From: Candidatus Zhuqueibacterota bacterium
Lineage (GTDB): Bacteria; Zhuqueibacterota; Zhuqueibacteria; Residuimicrobiales; Krinioviventaceae
DNA: 64,000 nucleotides
Assembly (NCBI GenBank): GCA_016934825.1
Contig: JAFGSB010000018.1
Span: 1-64,000 of the forward strand
Direction of reading: 5' to 3'
Under the pieces are notes generated by a model. The model searched no databases. It was not told where the DNA came from and saw nothing but the letters and a program-made list of their open reading frames with translations. Shown here one piece after another: positions 8,916-17,328 of the stretch. The position numbers were made by a program, and so were the translations under genes. The stretch's first letter is position 1, and every line of letters begins with the position of its first letter.

Positions 8916-10319
8916 TCAAACCAGTTTGTTTAATGCTTCTGCCAAAACGGAAACCTCTTTACGGGTAACGGTTCTTAAATCCAGAAACAGGCGTTCATTT
9001 TTTATATAACCCATGACCGGGGGGTTTCCGTTTCTTAATAATGCGGCCGTTTTTTCAATATCTTTTCCCTTATCGATCAAAGTAATCGCGTAACTTTTAA
9101 TTTTTTCGAGGGGCATGGAACCGCTGCCCGTTTGGGCGTAACTTTCTTCAATTACCAAAATATACTTTTGCCGCAATTCCGGTGACAACAATTTCATAAG
9201 TTTGCCGGCCCGCGCTTTAACGGAGTCCGGCGATTCGGTCAGCATTCTTAAAGTTTTATTATTTTTCAACAAAGTATCCGGATGAATATACAGCTTTAAA
9301 GTAGCCTCAAGGGCGGCAAAAGTCATTTTATCGCAGCGAACCGCACGCATAATGGGATTGGCGTGAATTTTCCTGATATACTCCTTTTTCCCCACGATAA
9401 TTCCGCATTGCGGACCTCCAAGCACTTTATCGCCGCTAAAGGTAACAATGTCCGCGCCATCCCTGATACTGTCCTGAACCAGGGGTTCATAGGGTAAACC
9501 AAGTTTTTCCAGATTTACAATGATCCCTCCGCCCAGATCATATAAAATGGGGACCCGATGTGATTGCGCCAGTTTTTTCAATTCCCGGATTTCAACTTCT
9601 GCAGTAAATCCCACAACCCTGTAATTGGATGTATGCGCGACCACAAGGGCGCCGGTATTCGGACTAATTGCTTTTTCATAATCGGTATATTTTGTTTTAT
9701 TTGTTGTTCCCACCTCGCGCATAATAACGCCGCTCTTTTCCATAACTTCCGGAATTCGAAATGAACCGCCGATCTCAACAAGCTGGCCGCGGGATATGAT
9801 CGCTTCTTTACCAAAGGCCAGCGTATTCAAAGCTAAAAAAACTGCCGCCGCGTTATTGTTGACAACAACCGCCGCTTCAGCTCCGGTAAGTTTACACAAC
9901 AGCCTGCCGACATGTGCGGTTCTCTCACCTCTTTTCCCGGATTCCAGATCAATTTCAAGGCTGGAATAACCACGCATGACTTTATTCACATTCTTTCGGG
10001 CGGCCCTGGACAGCGGCGCCCGTCCAAGGCCCGTATGCAATATAACACCGGTCGCATTGATTACGGGACGAATACCCGGCGCGAATTCCCCGGTTAACTG
10101 TTCTTTGGCCGTATTGAGAATATTTTTAATCATGTTTTCCCGGGACAACCCTGCATTTAATATATTATTTTTTATTTGCTCCCTTGTATCTTTTAAAATA
10201 TCATTCAATTTCTCCTTGACGATATCACGGGAATATTGAGCTGTCAGTTCCTTCGCCTCATCCCGCAACAACAACGTATCTATAGAAGGTAATATCTGCA
10301 TTTTATCTTGTATTGTCAT
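8916..10319 (-). CDS. selA: L-seryl-tRNA(Sec) selenium transferase
   Basis: PLP enzyme converting Ser-tRNA(Sec) to Sec-tRNA(Sec) with selenophosphate. The PLP lysine is Lys298 in TFSGDKVLGGPQCG. Other family marks are RPVINATGVILHTGLGRAPL, EIGGSFRIPEVM and GTTNKTKYTDYE. ATG 10319 gives 467 residues, the normal length; it has CGGAG upstream and follows the MFS stop by about 19 bases, whereas an upstream start would overlap the MFS gene. Presence of SelA implies a selenocysteine system, but selB, selC and selD are not in the window. It ends flush against the convergent secreted-protein gene. Confidence 0.95.
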   Translation of the reverse strand: MTIQDKMQILPSIDTLLLRDEAKELTAQYSRDIVKEKLNDILKDTREQIKNNILNAGLSRENMIKNILNTAKEQLTGEFAPGIRPVINATGVILHTGLGRAPLSRAARKNVNKVMRGYSSLEIDLESGKRGERTAHVGRLLCKLTGAEAAVVVNNNAAAVFLALNTLAFGKEAIISRGQLVEIGGSFRIPEVMEKSGVIMREVGTTNKTKYTDYEKAISPNTGALVVAHTSNYRVVGFTAEVEIRELKKLAQSHRVPILYDLGGGIIVNLEKLGLPYEPLVQDSIRDGADIVTFSGDKVLGGPQCGIIVGKKEYIRKIHANPIMRAVRCDKMTFAALEATLKLYIHPDTLLKNNKTLRMLTESPDSVKARAGKLMKLLSPELRQKYILVIEESYAQTGSGSMPLEKIKSYAITLIDKGKDIEKTAALLRNGNPPVMGYIKNERLFLDLRTVTRKEVSVLAEALNKLV

Positions 10320-10338
10320 AAATACTTGACTCCGAAAA

Positions 10339-11538
10339 TTAACTGACTTTATAAGTTTCTGGCAAAAACATGGCCGCAATGGCCGCCATAATACCGATAT
10401 ATATTAAATATACCATCGCATTTTGAATACCGATTTTATCAGCCAGAATTCCGAAAGGGGCTACCAGTAAACCGCCGACACCCCACGACACACCCATCAT
10501 AAAGGATGATACTGTATTCACTCTCGCTGGAAACAACTCCTGGGCCATAATAATGGCCACAGGTATCGATGAATAAATAAATAATCCGGCCGCAGCTAAA
10601 AAAACAAACGATAAAATTCCGGTAAATTTTAAAAACAAGAACAATCCGGGAAGGGCAAACACCAGAGAAAAAACAATTATTTTTTTTCGCCCGAAAAAAT
10701 CGGACATACTGCCTGCAACAAGAGCGCCAACGGAGCCGGACAATTCAAAAACAGTTATCGCAGAGCCTGAAAGAAATAACGAATAGGACTTGTTATGCAA
10801 ATAAATGGGTAAAAATGTTATAAAAGCACAGATTATAAAAGCCCGGATGGTTACTATGATCCACAGAAAGGCAATGGCATAACGGGGACGAGCATAACCG
10901 TTACGTACAATTTGATAGCTGTCTTTCGCGGATATATATCGTAATTTTGGCAAAGTGTAAAATAAAATTACTGAAATTGTCAGACCTAAAAAAACGGTTG
11001 ATAATGCAGATTTGAGTCCCCATAAAGTCACAATCGGAACAATAATTATCGGACCGAGAGCGTGACCTGCGCTGCCGCCGGTAACAAAAATAGACATTCC
11101 CAGTCCGGATTTATTGCCTCCGGCTCTGCCGGCATAGACGGCTGCCTGAGGGTGAAATGCCGCAGTACCAAGGCTTGATAATATAACAAACAGCAGAATA
11201 CTTTCATAGCTGTTTAAAAAACCGATAAAACCCATAAAAACAGCTGTCACCATTGGCCCGAAGATAACCAGATACGGAGTTTTTGACCTGTCGGCAATAT
11301 GACCGAAAAAAGGCTGCGCCAGGGAATTAAAAACAGACATAATCGAAACAAGCACCCCGGCAGCCGATAAACCAAAACCGACCCTGCTCATTAATAACGG
11401 CAGTAACGGCGGTATAAAACCCGGATATATATCATTTATAAAATGCGCTGCCGAAAGTAAAGCGACCCTGTCCTTTTGCATGGGTTCCTGTATGGACCGG
11501 GGTAATGGAATTTTATTCGAATTTATTATTTTTTTCAT
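10339..11538 (-). CDS. MFS transporter, fosmidomycin-resistance (Fsr)-like
   Basis: Twelve-helix major facilitator of 399 residues. HFINDIYPGFIPPLLPLLM in TM1 and SSLGTAAFHPQAA around TM4 are typical of the Fsr family of drug/proton antiporters; FGHIADR is the loop 2-3 signature and MSDFFGRKK its second copy. Substrate cannot be told from sequence. Its start overlaps the stop of the upstream small membrane protein by 4 bases, and selA follows about 19 bases later, so the three appear cotranscribed although no functional link is obvious. Confidence 0.88.
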   Translation of the reverse strand: MKKIINSNKIPLPRSIQEPMQKDRVALLSAAHFINDIYPGFIPPLLPLLMSRVGFGLSAAGVLVSIMSVFNSLAQPFFGHIADRSKTPYLVIFGPMVTAVFMGFIGFLNSYESILLFVILSSLGTAAFHPQAAVYAGRAGGNKSGLGMSIFVTGGSAGHALGPIIIVPIVTLWGLKSALSTVFLGLTISVILFYTLPKLRYISAKDSYQIVRNGYARPRYAIAFLWIIVTIRAFIICAFITFLPIYLHNKSYSLFLSGSAITVFELSGSVGALVAGSMSDFFGRKKIIVFSLVFALPGLFLFLKFTGILSFVFLAAAGLFIYSSIPVAIIMAQELFPARVNTVSSFMMGVSWGVGGLLVAPFGILADKIGIQNAMVYLIYIGIMAAIAAMFLPETYKVS

Positions 11539-12182
11539 TTCTTTTTAGAGGGCCTTATGATAAAATAAAGACCAATACATATCAATATAATCGATATTAA
11601 AAGATCAAATCCATGCCTTGTTGTCGTTTCGACAAATAAAAAAACTGACAGTAACAGGCAGGCGACGGCTGGGTATATCGCCCATTTGAGTTTGTTAACA
11701 TTATTTGCCAGTGTCCATAGATACAGAAAAGTTAAACCTGTTCCCAGAAAAAACACAACTCCGTCAAAACCGGAACGGACCAAATCCAAAACATCCAGAA
11801 ATACAACAGTTCCCAGGGTAAAAAATCCTCCCGAAGGGATAACGGCCCACCATTTTTTCTTGTCCCGGTAAAAAATATACCCGAATACCAATGCGGCGCA
11901 CCAAAAGATGGTTATTCCAATTAAATCATCCCTGAAAAAATAAAAATTCTTAAAAATCAGCGCGACGCCAAACAGGAAAAAGAATAACGCCGGAATGAGA
12001 GCCCACCAGTTTTTCGAATTTTGTTTATAAAAATGAAAACAGATAAAGGCCGCCAGCAAAAAAAAGATCCCGCCAAAAAAGTTTTCGAATGACGGTATAA
12101 TTCTGGTATTATGAAATAATAAAATCATCCCTAAAATAATTATAGTCATACCAAAAACCAGAGACCTGTCTTTTTCTTTCAT
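11535..12182 (-). CDS. Multi-pass membrane protein of unknown function
   Basis: 215 residues forming about eight short hydrophobic helices in pairs, with repeated K-x-W-W-A-[LV]-I-P motifs (NWWALIPALFF, KWWAVIPSGGFF, KWAIYPAVAC). This internal repetition resembles the LiaI/LiaF-like and DUF5668 style membrane domains. No catalytic residues are apparent. The gene overlaps the downstream MFS transporter by 4 bases (ATGA), so translation is probably coupled. I do not assign a function. Confidence 0.75.
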   Translation of the reverse strand: MKEKDRSLVFGMTIIILGMILLFHNTRIIPSFENFFGGIFFLLAAFICFHFYKQNSKNWWALIPALFFFLFGVALIFKNFYFFRDDLIGITIFWCAALVFGYIFYRDKKKWWAVIPSGGFFTLGTVVFLDVLDLVRSGFDGVVFFLGTGLTFLYLWTLANNVNKLKWAIYPAVACLLLSVFLFVETTTRHGFDLLISIILICIGLYFIIRPSKKK

Positions 12183-12248
12183 AGCTGTCCTTTCTTTCTT
12201 ATCGAACAGATTAGCTAAAAAATACCAATAAAAAATAATTAAAATGTT

Positions 12249-12275
12249 ACTGGTGTCCGGTTTACGGACACCGCT
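12249..12275 (+). repeat. Intercistronic GTGTCCGG hairpin repeat, copy 1
   Basis: The 27 bases from ACTGGTGTCCGG to GGACACCGCT form a hairpin (GGTGTCCG/CGGACACC). 22 of 27 positions match copy 4 at 32795. It lies behind the stop of the outer-membrane barrel gene, in the 263-base gap 12183-12445, which holds nothing else but copy 2. Confidence 0.6.
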
Positions 12276-12404
12276 CCCTGATCCGGCTTACAAATTAAAT
12301 AAAATCAGGTTACGTTATTATAAAAATTTATTTTCACCCAAACAAATCAATTAATGATGTTATTTCCGAAAACGTGAATCATATAAATATGTTACGAGTG
12401 ACGC

Positions 12405-12432
12405 GTCCGGGTTAAACCGGACACTGGTGTTA
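12405..12432 (-). repeat. Intercistronic GTGTCCGG hairpin repeat, copy 2
   Basis: GTCCGG-gttaaa-CCGGAC followed by ACTGGTGTT. It is in inverted orientation to copy 1 about 150 bases away and begins 13 bases beyond the stop codon of the outer-membrane barrel gene. Confidence 0.6.
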
Positions 12433-12445
12433 AAATGTAAGAAAA

Positions 12446-14038
12446 TTAAAATTTGTATGAAAGCTCAAAGTTAAAAAGATTACTGTTTGCGTCCCCGCTT
12501 TCCAGGCTTATATCCCTGTCATAATCGAGCATACTCATAACAATGAGGTCCCAATCCCGGCTAAAGCTCCAGGTCAGATAAAAAAACAGGGAATTAATAT
12601 CCCGGTTGGAATAGAGTGATAACCCCGAGTCATCATAACTTGAATAATTAGGATAACGCCGCTGCTGAAATGAATTGGAAAGGCTCGCCAGTAAACCGCC
12701 CACAAGATACATATCCAGTGTAAAAACAGGTCCTTGTGAATAATAATCTTCGATCGACGCGGATATATCTTCAGTTGACTGTATATTATGCCGCTTGCTT
12801 CGGAAACGGTAACCCGTATAAAGTGTGATACCGGAACCGATACCCAAACCGAAAGACGGTTCTATATTATAATCAGTGTAATTGGGCATTGCCGTAGAAA
12901 ACAATTCATAATTTCTCTTTTCGAATTCAAATTCCAATTTCAATTCCATGCTGTGGGTAAATTGATAATCCACATCGAAAGAACCATAAAATTCATTGAA
13001 ATTATTGGTATACAAACTGTCAACATAACCATACACATAATCCCTGGTACGTTTACGCAAACGGCCGGTCAAAGAAAATTTTCCGGTAAAATCCGGCCAC
13101 ATTTTCAATCCATAAATGAATTCATTGTAATTACGCAGTTCTTCATATCCATAACTTAACAGCCTGTGCTCCAGAGTAAATTCAGTCCTCGTATATTTTT
13201 TTAAAATATGGGTGGAACTGAACCTGGCCTGGTTCTGGAAATAATTTGAAAAAAATAATGATTGCGCCGCGTAGCGGCGATATTGCATCTCATTTTCAAA
13301 TCCCAGCATAAAATCGGACCACAAATCAAAATATAAATCCGTATCCAGCCTGTCATCCCAATATCGAAAATCCGGCTGATATTTGTATGACGTTCCTTCA
13401 ATCGAATTCCTGATGAACACCCGGCATTTACCGGACATCCTTTTATAATAATCCAGCAGCAATTGACCGGACAAATATTCGTTGCTCAATTTACCTTCCA
13501 AAAGCCATTGTGTTTGAGCGCCGGTATTTTTGCTTTGGTCCAGCATTGCCCGGAAACCGACAAACGGATTGTTCTCTTTCTCGACGAGGGTACTGTCATT
13601 CTCGGCTAAAACGATGCCAAATTTTTGCTGCCAGAATTCAGTCCCCATAAAAACGGAATAATCCCATTGCGAGTTGGAGAGGAATTTTGTCCCGGACGTC
13701 TCATCAGGCGGTTCATCTGCATCCGGCCCGATAATTGTTATGGCCTGATCTAAAAATTCAACTGCCAGGTCGTAAAGTCCCTGATCGGCAAACTGAACGG
13801 CATCTTTGACCCATGATTGTAATTCAGGAGTTATTTCGTCCCCCTGCGAGCCGCTTGAATCAATATTTAACAATCGTTGCAGACGGGATAACTTTATTTG
13901 ATATAATGTGGCAACCGCATCGGAATTATTGTCCGCATTTGATTCCAGTAACGTCTGCGAATGTAACGGACCGGAAAAAATCAGAATACATGTTAAAATA
14001 ATTAAAGGATGTGTGTGCAATAATATTTTCAATAACAA
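12446..14038 (-). CDS. Putative outer-membrane beta-barrel protein with TPR-like N-terminus
   Basis: Not a family I can name. A signal peptide (hydrophobic residues 11-27, ending LHSQ) precedes a short helical segment resembling one TPR unit (DAVQFADQGLYDLAVEFLDQAI, about residues 70-92). A long region follows of alternating aromatic/polar strands with many Tyr, Phe and Arg, ending in FNFELSYKF; the terminal Phe is the usual outer-membrane insertion signal. The likely location is the outer membrane, as a barrel of roughly 16-20 strands. The start is a TTG without a clear ribosome site, so the exact N-terminus is uncertain. It is the last of three minus-strand exported-protein genes (18810 to 12446). 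Confidence 0.72.
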   Translation of the reverse strand: MLLKILLHTHPLIILTCILIFSGPLHSQTLLESNADNNSDAVATLYQIKLSRLQRLLNIDSSGSQGDEITPELQSWVKDAVQFADQGLYDLAVEFLDQAITIIGPDADEPPDETSGTKFLSNSQWDYSVFMGTEFWQQKFGIVLAENDSTLVEKENNPFVGFRAMLDQSKNTGAQTQWLLEGKLSNEYLSGQLLLDYYKRMSGKCRVFIRNSIEGTSYKYQPDFRYWDDRLDTDLYFDLWSDFMLGFENEMQYRRYAAQSLFFSNYFQNQARFSSTHILKKYTRTEFTLEHRLLSYGYEELRNYNEFIYGLKMWPDFTGKFSLTGRLRKRTRDYVYGYVDSLYTNNFNEFYGSFDVDYQFTHSMELKLEFEFEKRNYELFSTAMPNYTDYNIEPSFGLGIGSGITLYTGYRFRSKRHNIQSTEDISASIEDYYSQGPVFTLDMYLVGGLLASLSNSFQQRRYPNYSSYDDSGLSLYSNRDINSLFFYLTWSFSRDWDLIVMSMLDYDRDISLESGDANSNLFNFELSYKF

Positions 14039-14080
14039 AAAATCCGGAAAATCGATGAGTTTTATAAAGAATAAATTATT

Positions 14081-14128
14081 TGACCTGAAAACATAACGGG
14101 AAAAAGTCCTTCCCGTTATGCCAGGTCA
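14081..14128 (-). terminator. Long hairpin after the repeat-protein gene
   Basis: CATAACGGGAA (14092-14102) pairs with TTCCCGTTATG (14110-14120) around a 7-base loop. The stem extends outward through TGACCTG/CAGGTCA (14081-14087, 14122-14128) past a small bulge. It starts 16 bases beyond the stop of the 1001-residue gene. The T tract is weak, so it may be a terminator or an mRNA-stabilising stem. Confidence 0.6.
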
Positions 14129-14143
14129 TTTATTATCGACATG

Positions 14144-17100
14144 TTATTTTAACAAAATCATACGCCTGTTTTCCACAAATCTTTCGCCATTCGTTTCCGC
14201 TTCCAGACGATAAATATATATTCCGGTAGCCAGATTCATGCCCCGGTTATCGGTTCCGTCCCAGGATATTGAATAGACCCCGGCCTGCCGCTGTCCTGCA
14301 AATATCGTTTTGACTTCTTTCCCGAGTAAATTAAATATTGTCAGTTTGATATTGGCCGTCTTTGGAACGACAAACCGTATTTCCGTAACCGGATTAAAGG
14401 GATTAGGATAATTTTGTTCCAGCCGGAATTTTTCGGTCAGTATGCCGGTATTTCCGATTCCCGTTATTTCATCATTCAGGGCGATATCGGCATCGTACTT
14501 GTTGATTCCCGATCCTACCGGAACGGTCTCGGCGGTTTCGAGCGATTCCCCGTTGTAATAACCATCCTCAAAACCGGTCAGTGAGGCGGAAAGACTGTAC
14601 AAGCCGGCGGGTAAATTGTCCAAATGATAACCGCCGTCTTCGTCGGTTAAACCCGCGGCAATCATCCGTCCGTATTCCTGCGCCCGCACAAGAGCGCCCT
14701 CCACGGGAGCGCCCGTCCGGTCCGTTACCGTACCCGAAACAGCATAGGCGCCCTCTTCCTGAGGTGCAAGGCCAAAGTTTATGTTATCCGTTATCTGGTC
14801 GGCTTCCACCTTTATATGTTTGGCTTTTAACCAGAAATGGGTGTTATCATAAAATTCGCCGATATATCCTTGTGCCCGGCACACCGCAATATAGACACCG
14901 GGTTTTACTCCCGTCAATTCGTATGTTCCGTCCTGCCCGGTTACAGTCCGTTTGGGTTTAGCATAGGTCAACGGCATGATGGCCACCACGGCTCCCTCAA
15001 TGGGCTGGCCGGTTGAGTCATCCAGGACTACACCGGACAATCCTCCGCCTCCCGGCTCCACAGGGGACAGTGTAAAATCTATATCGGTTTGGACGCCTGA
15101 AGCGGTCAACTCAATCGGCGTGGCTTCACTTTTTATTTCCTTTTCCAAATACCATTCGCGCACATATCCCTTCTTTACCGCTGAGGCTTTATATGTCCCG
15201 GCCGGCAGACCGTAAACGGTATATTCACCATTTTCATTGGTTTTGACGCTTTTTTTCACATGTCCATGAACCTGTAATACCGCGACAATTGCTTTTTCCA
15301 GGGGCGTGTTATCTTTTGCATTCAGAACACGGCCGCCGATCTGTCCGCCGGCAACAAGAGTAAAATCGATTTCATCGTTCAGTTTTCCGCTTTCAACCGT
15401 CACCGGGGTCGCGCTGCCGACCGAATCGGCCTCCTGCCAGAATTCGACCAGATAGCTGTCCGCTTTGGCGGCAATCATATAATCGCCCGGGGGAATCGCG
15501 TCAAAACTGTAAGTTCCATCTGTTCCGGTTAAGACTGAAAAGAACCTGCCGTCGCCTTTGATTCGTCCCTCATAAAAAGCATTAACCCTTGCTCCGGCTA
15601 TCGGAAGTTGAGAATTCTCGTCAATCACTGTTCCGGATATGCCGCCGTAAGGGGCAAGATTTATCCGGATCGTTGTGTGCTGATCTGTAAACACCTGGAC
15701 CGGGGTGCCTTCCGCCGGTTTTTCAGCCTCCTGATACCATTCCGGCACAAATTCTTTTGCTTTTGTATAAACAAGGTAAAAACCGGCCCGCAACTGCATG
15801 GCAAACTCGCCCTGGTCATTGGTACGGGTCATATGCTCAAAGTGCGTTACCTCGCCCGGTTTTTCCGTTAATAAGGCATGCACCGCGACAACAGCCCCGG
15901 CAACGGGAGTCCCGTCCTGTTCGTTCGTCACAACACCGGTCAGGGCGTTGGTCATTTGAAGTGAAAAATCAATTCCCGGCGTTTCGTCCGGGGCTGTAAC
16001 ATTTACGGGTGTTATGTCCTCCGGTAATTTAACGCCGTTATAAAATTCGGCGGTATACCCGGCCTGGTTGGCCAGGACGGCATAGGAACCGGAACCCAAA
16101 CCTTCAATTTTATAAATACCGTCTTTATCCGTATACGTCTGGTATTTTCGATTGGGATTCACGATCAGGTAAGCGACAACATGCGCACCTTTTAAGGGGC
16201 TGGCCGACAATTCATCACTGACCAGCCCGGAAATACTGCCACCTTTCTCCAATTGAAAATCAATTCCCGGAATGGAATCATTTTCCGCCACTGTTACAAC
16301 GGAGGCCTCCATCAGGGTTGTCACGTCATCATAAAACTCGCGAACATATCCCTGCGTTTCGGCCATAACGACAAAATTCCCGGGTACCAGATTGTTGACG
16401 ACATATTCCCCGTTTTCATCCGTGTTTATCTTTTTGTATTGCGCGGGAACTCCCAGCCGTTTAACAGAAACGGTTGCGCCGCTCAGCGGCCCGTTTTCTT
16501 CATCGGTTACATGTCCCGCAATAACGCCGGACGGTTTCTCGCTGACCCATATTGTTGCCGCGCCTCTGTATATTTTATTTTCAATCTCAACCAGAGCTAT
16601 TATATCTCCTTCTCCATGACGCGGACCGGCGGTAAATACGCCTTTATTATTTATAAATCCCAGAGTTTTCGGTTCAACAAACCAGCGGACGCCACTGATG
16701 CGTAAAGACATGCCGTTTGGACCGACGGCTATTGCTTTAAAATTCCGGGTCCCCAGCGGGGGCACAACCGCTTTTTCCGGTTCAACCACTATTTTTATTG
16801 CCGGGTCCGGCGGTTGCCCTACCATCACTTCGGCCGATCCGGAAAATCGTTGGTTGCCGATTTGCGCTCCGGCCAGTATTTTCCCAAAATCCGGCTCGGT
16901 TCCGGCGACAAAATAACCTTCATTTGATATGACCCCCAGGTTTTCTGGAACAACTGTCCAGTCAAAATTATCAACTCTTACCGGTTGACCGGATTCGTCA
17001 AAGGCAAAAGCCTCAAATTGCACACCGCCGGCCGGTTCCACACGAGCCTCCTGCGGGGTGATCACAATCGAATTGCCATAGACGAAAGACGCTGTAACTA

Positions 17101-17149
17101 TCAAAGTTAAAATTAGCGGTAAAACGCTTGTTAATCTATTTTTAAACAT
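14144..17149 (-). CDS. Large exported repeat protein with C-terminal sorting domain
   Basis: 1001 residues. Signal peptide 1-25; two Ig-like (BIG2-type) repeats at about 26-115 and 118-205, each ending in a V-G-Q/V-S-E linker; then seven carboxypeptidase regulatory-like beta-sandwich repeats from about 210 to 880, each opening G-x-[IVL]-x-G-x-V-x-D and containing P-[LIV]-x-G-A-x-V and a D-G-x-Y turn. The last ~95 residues are a type-A sorting/FlgD-Ig-like domain (QNYPNPFNPVTEIRF, ATGIYIYRLE). This indicates export through a type IX-like system and surface attachment or release. No catalytic domain is visible, so an adhesive or scaffold role is inferred. The start has AAGGAG upstream. Confidence 0.88.
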   Translation of the reverse strand: MFKNRLTSVLPLILTLIVTASFVYGNSIVITPQEARVEPAGGVQFEAFAFDESGQPVRVDNFDWTVVPENLGVISNEGYFVAGTEPDFGKILAGAQIGNQRFSGSAEVMVGQPPDPAIKIVVEPEKAVVPPLGTRNFKAIAVGPNGMSLRISGVRWFVEPKTLGFINNKGVFTAGPRHGEGDIIALVEIENKIYRGAATIWVSEKPSGVIAGHVTDEENGPLSGATVSVKRLGVPAQYKKINTDENGEYVVNNLVPGNFVVMAETQGYVREFYDDVTTLMEASVVTVAENDSIPGIDFQLEKGGSISGLVSDELSASPLKGAHVVAYLIVNPNRKYQTYTDKDGIYKIEGLGSGSYAVLANQAGYTAEFYNGVKLPEDITPVNVTAPDETPGIDFSLQMTNALTGVVTNEQDGTPVAGAVVAVHALLTEKPGEVTHFEHMTRTNDQGEFAMQLRAGFYLVYTKAKEFVPEWYQEAEKPAEGTPVQVFTDQHTTIRINLAPYGGISGTVIDENSQLPIAGARVNAFYEGRIKGDGRFFSVLTGTDGTYSFDAIPPGDYMIAAKADSYLVEFWQEADSVGSATPVTVESGKLNDEIDFTLVAGGQIGGRVLNAKDNTPLEKAIVAVLQVHGHVKKSVKTNENGEYTVYGLPAGTYKASAVKKGYVREWYLEKEIKSEATPIELTASGVQTDIDFTLSPVEPGGGGLSGVVLDDSTGQPIEGAVVAIMPLTYAKPKRTVTGQDGTYELTGVKPGVYIAVCRAQGYIGEFYDNTHFWLKAKHIKVEADQITDNINFGLAPQEEGAYAVSGTVTDRTGAPVEGALVRAQEYGRMIAAGLTDEDGGYHLDNLPAGLYSLSASLTGFEDGYYNGESLETAETVPVGSGINKYDADIALNDEITGIGNTGILTEKFRLEQNYPNPFNPVTEIRFVVPKTANIKLTIFNLLGKEVKTIFAGQRQAGVYSISWDGTDNRGMNLATGIYIYRLEAETNGERFVENRRMILLK

Positions 17150-17216
17150 GAATTAACTCCTTATCCGCCCAGTTTTTGGTTGATTTTAAAAAATCTTCAT
17201 GCTACATTCATATTAA

Positions 17217-17284
17217 GGCTCTGTTCAAAACTGTTTTCAATTGGCGGGCAAACCAAATATGAAATTCTGATTTTGAGCAGGGCC
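17217..17284 (+). repeat. Inverted repeat between surface-protein genes
   Basis: GGCTCTGTTCAAAA (17217-17230) and TTTTGAGCAGGGCC (17271-17284) pair over 14 positions with 12 Watson-Crick matches; the two others are G-U if transcribed from the plus strand. It could be a hairpin or the ends of a small non-autonomous element; no transposase is nearby. Confidence 0.45.
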
Positions 17285-17328
17285 TGTTTATTTTGTCTTT
17301 TTATGTATCATAAGCCTCCTTTCGTTTT

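Noticed and set aside
17217-17284. Calling the inverted repeat an insertion sequence
   Set aside because: Only 68 bases, no transposase and no visible target duplication.
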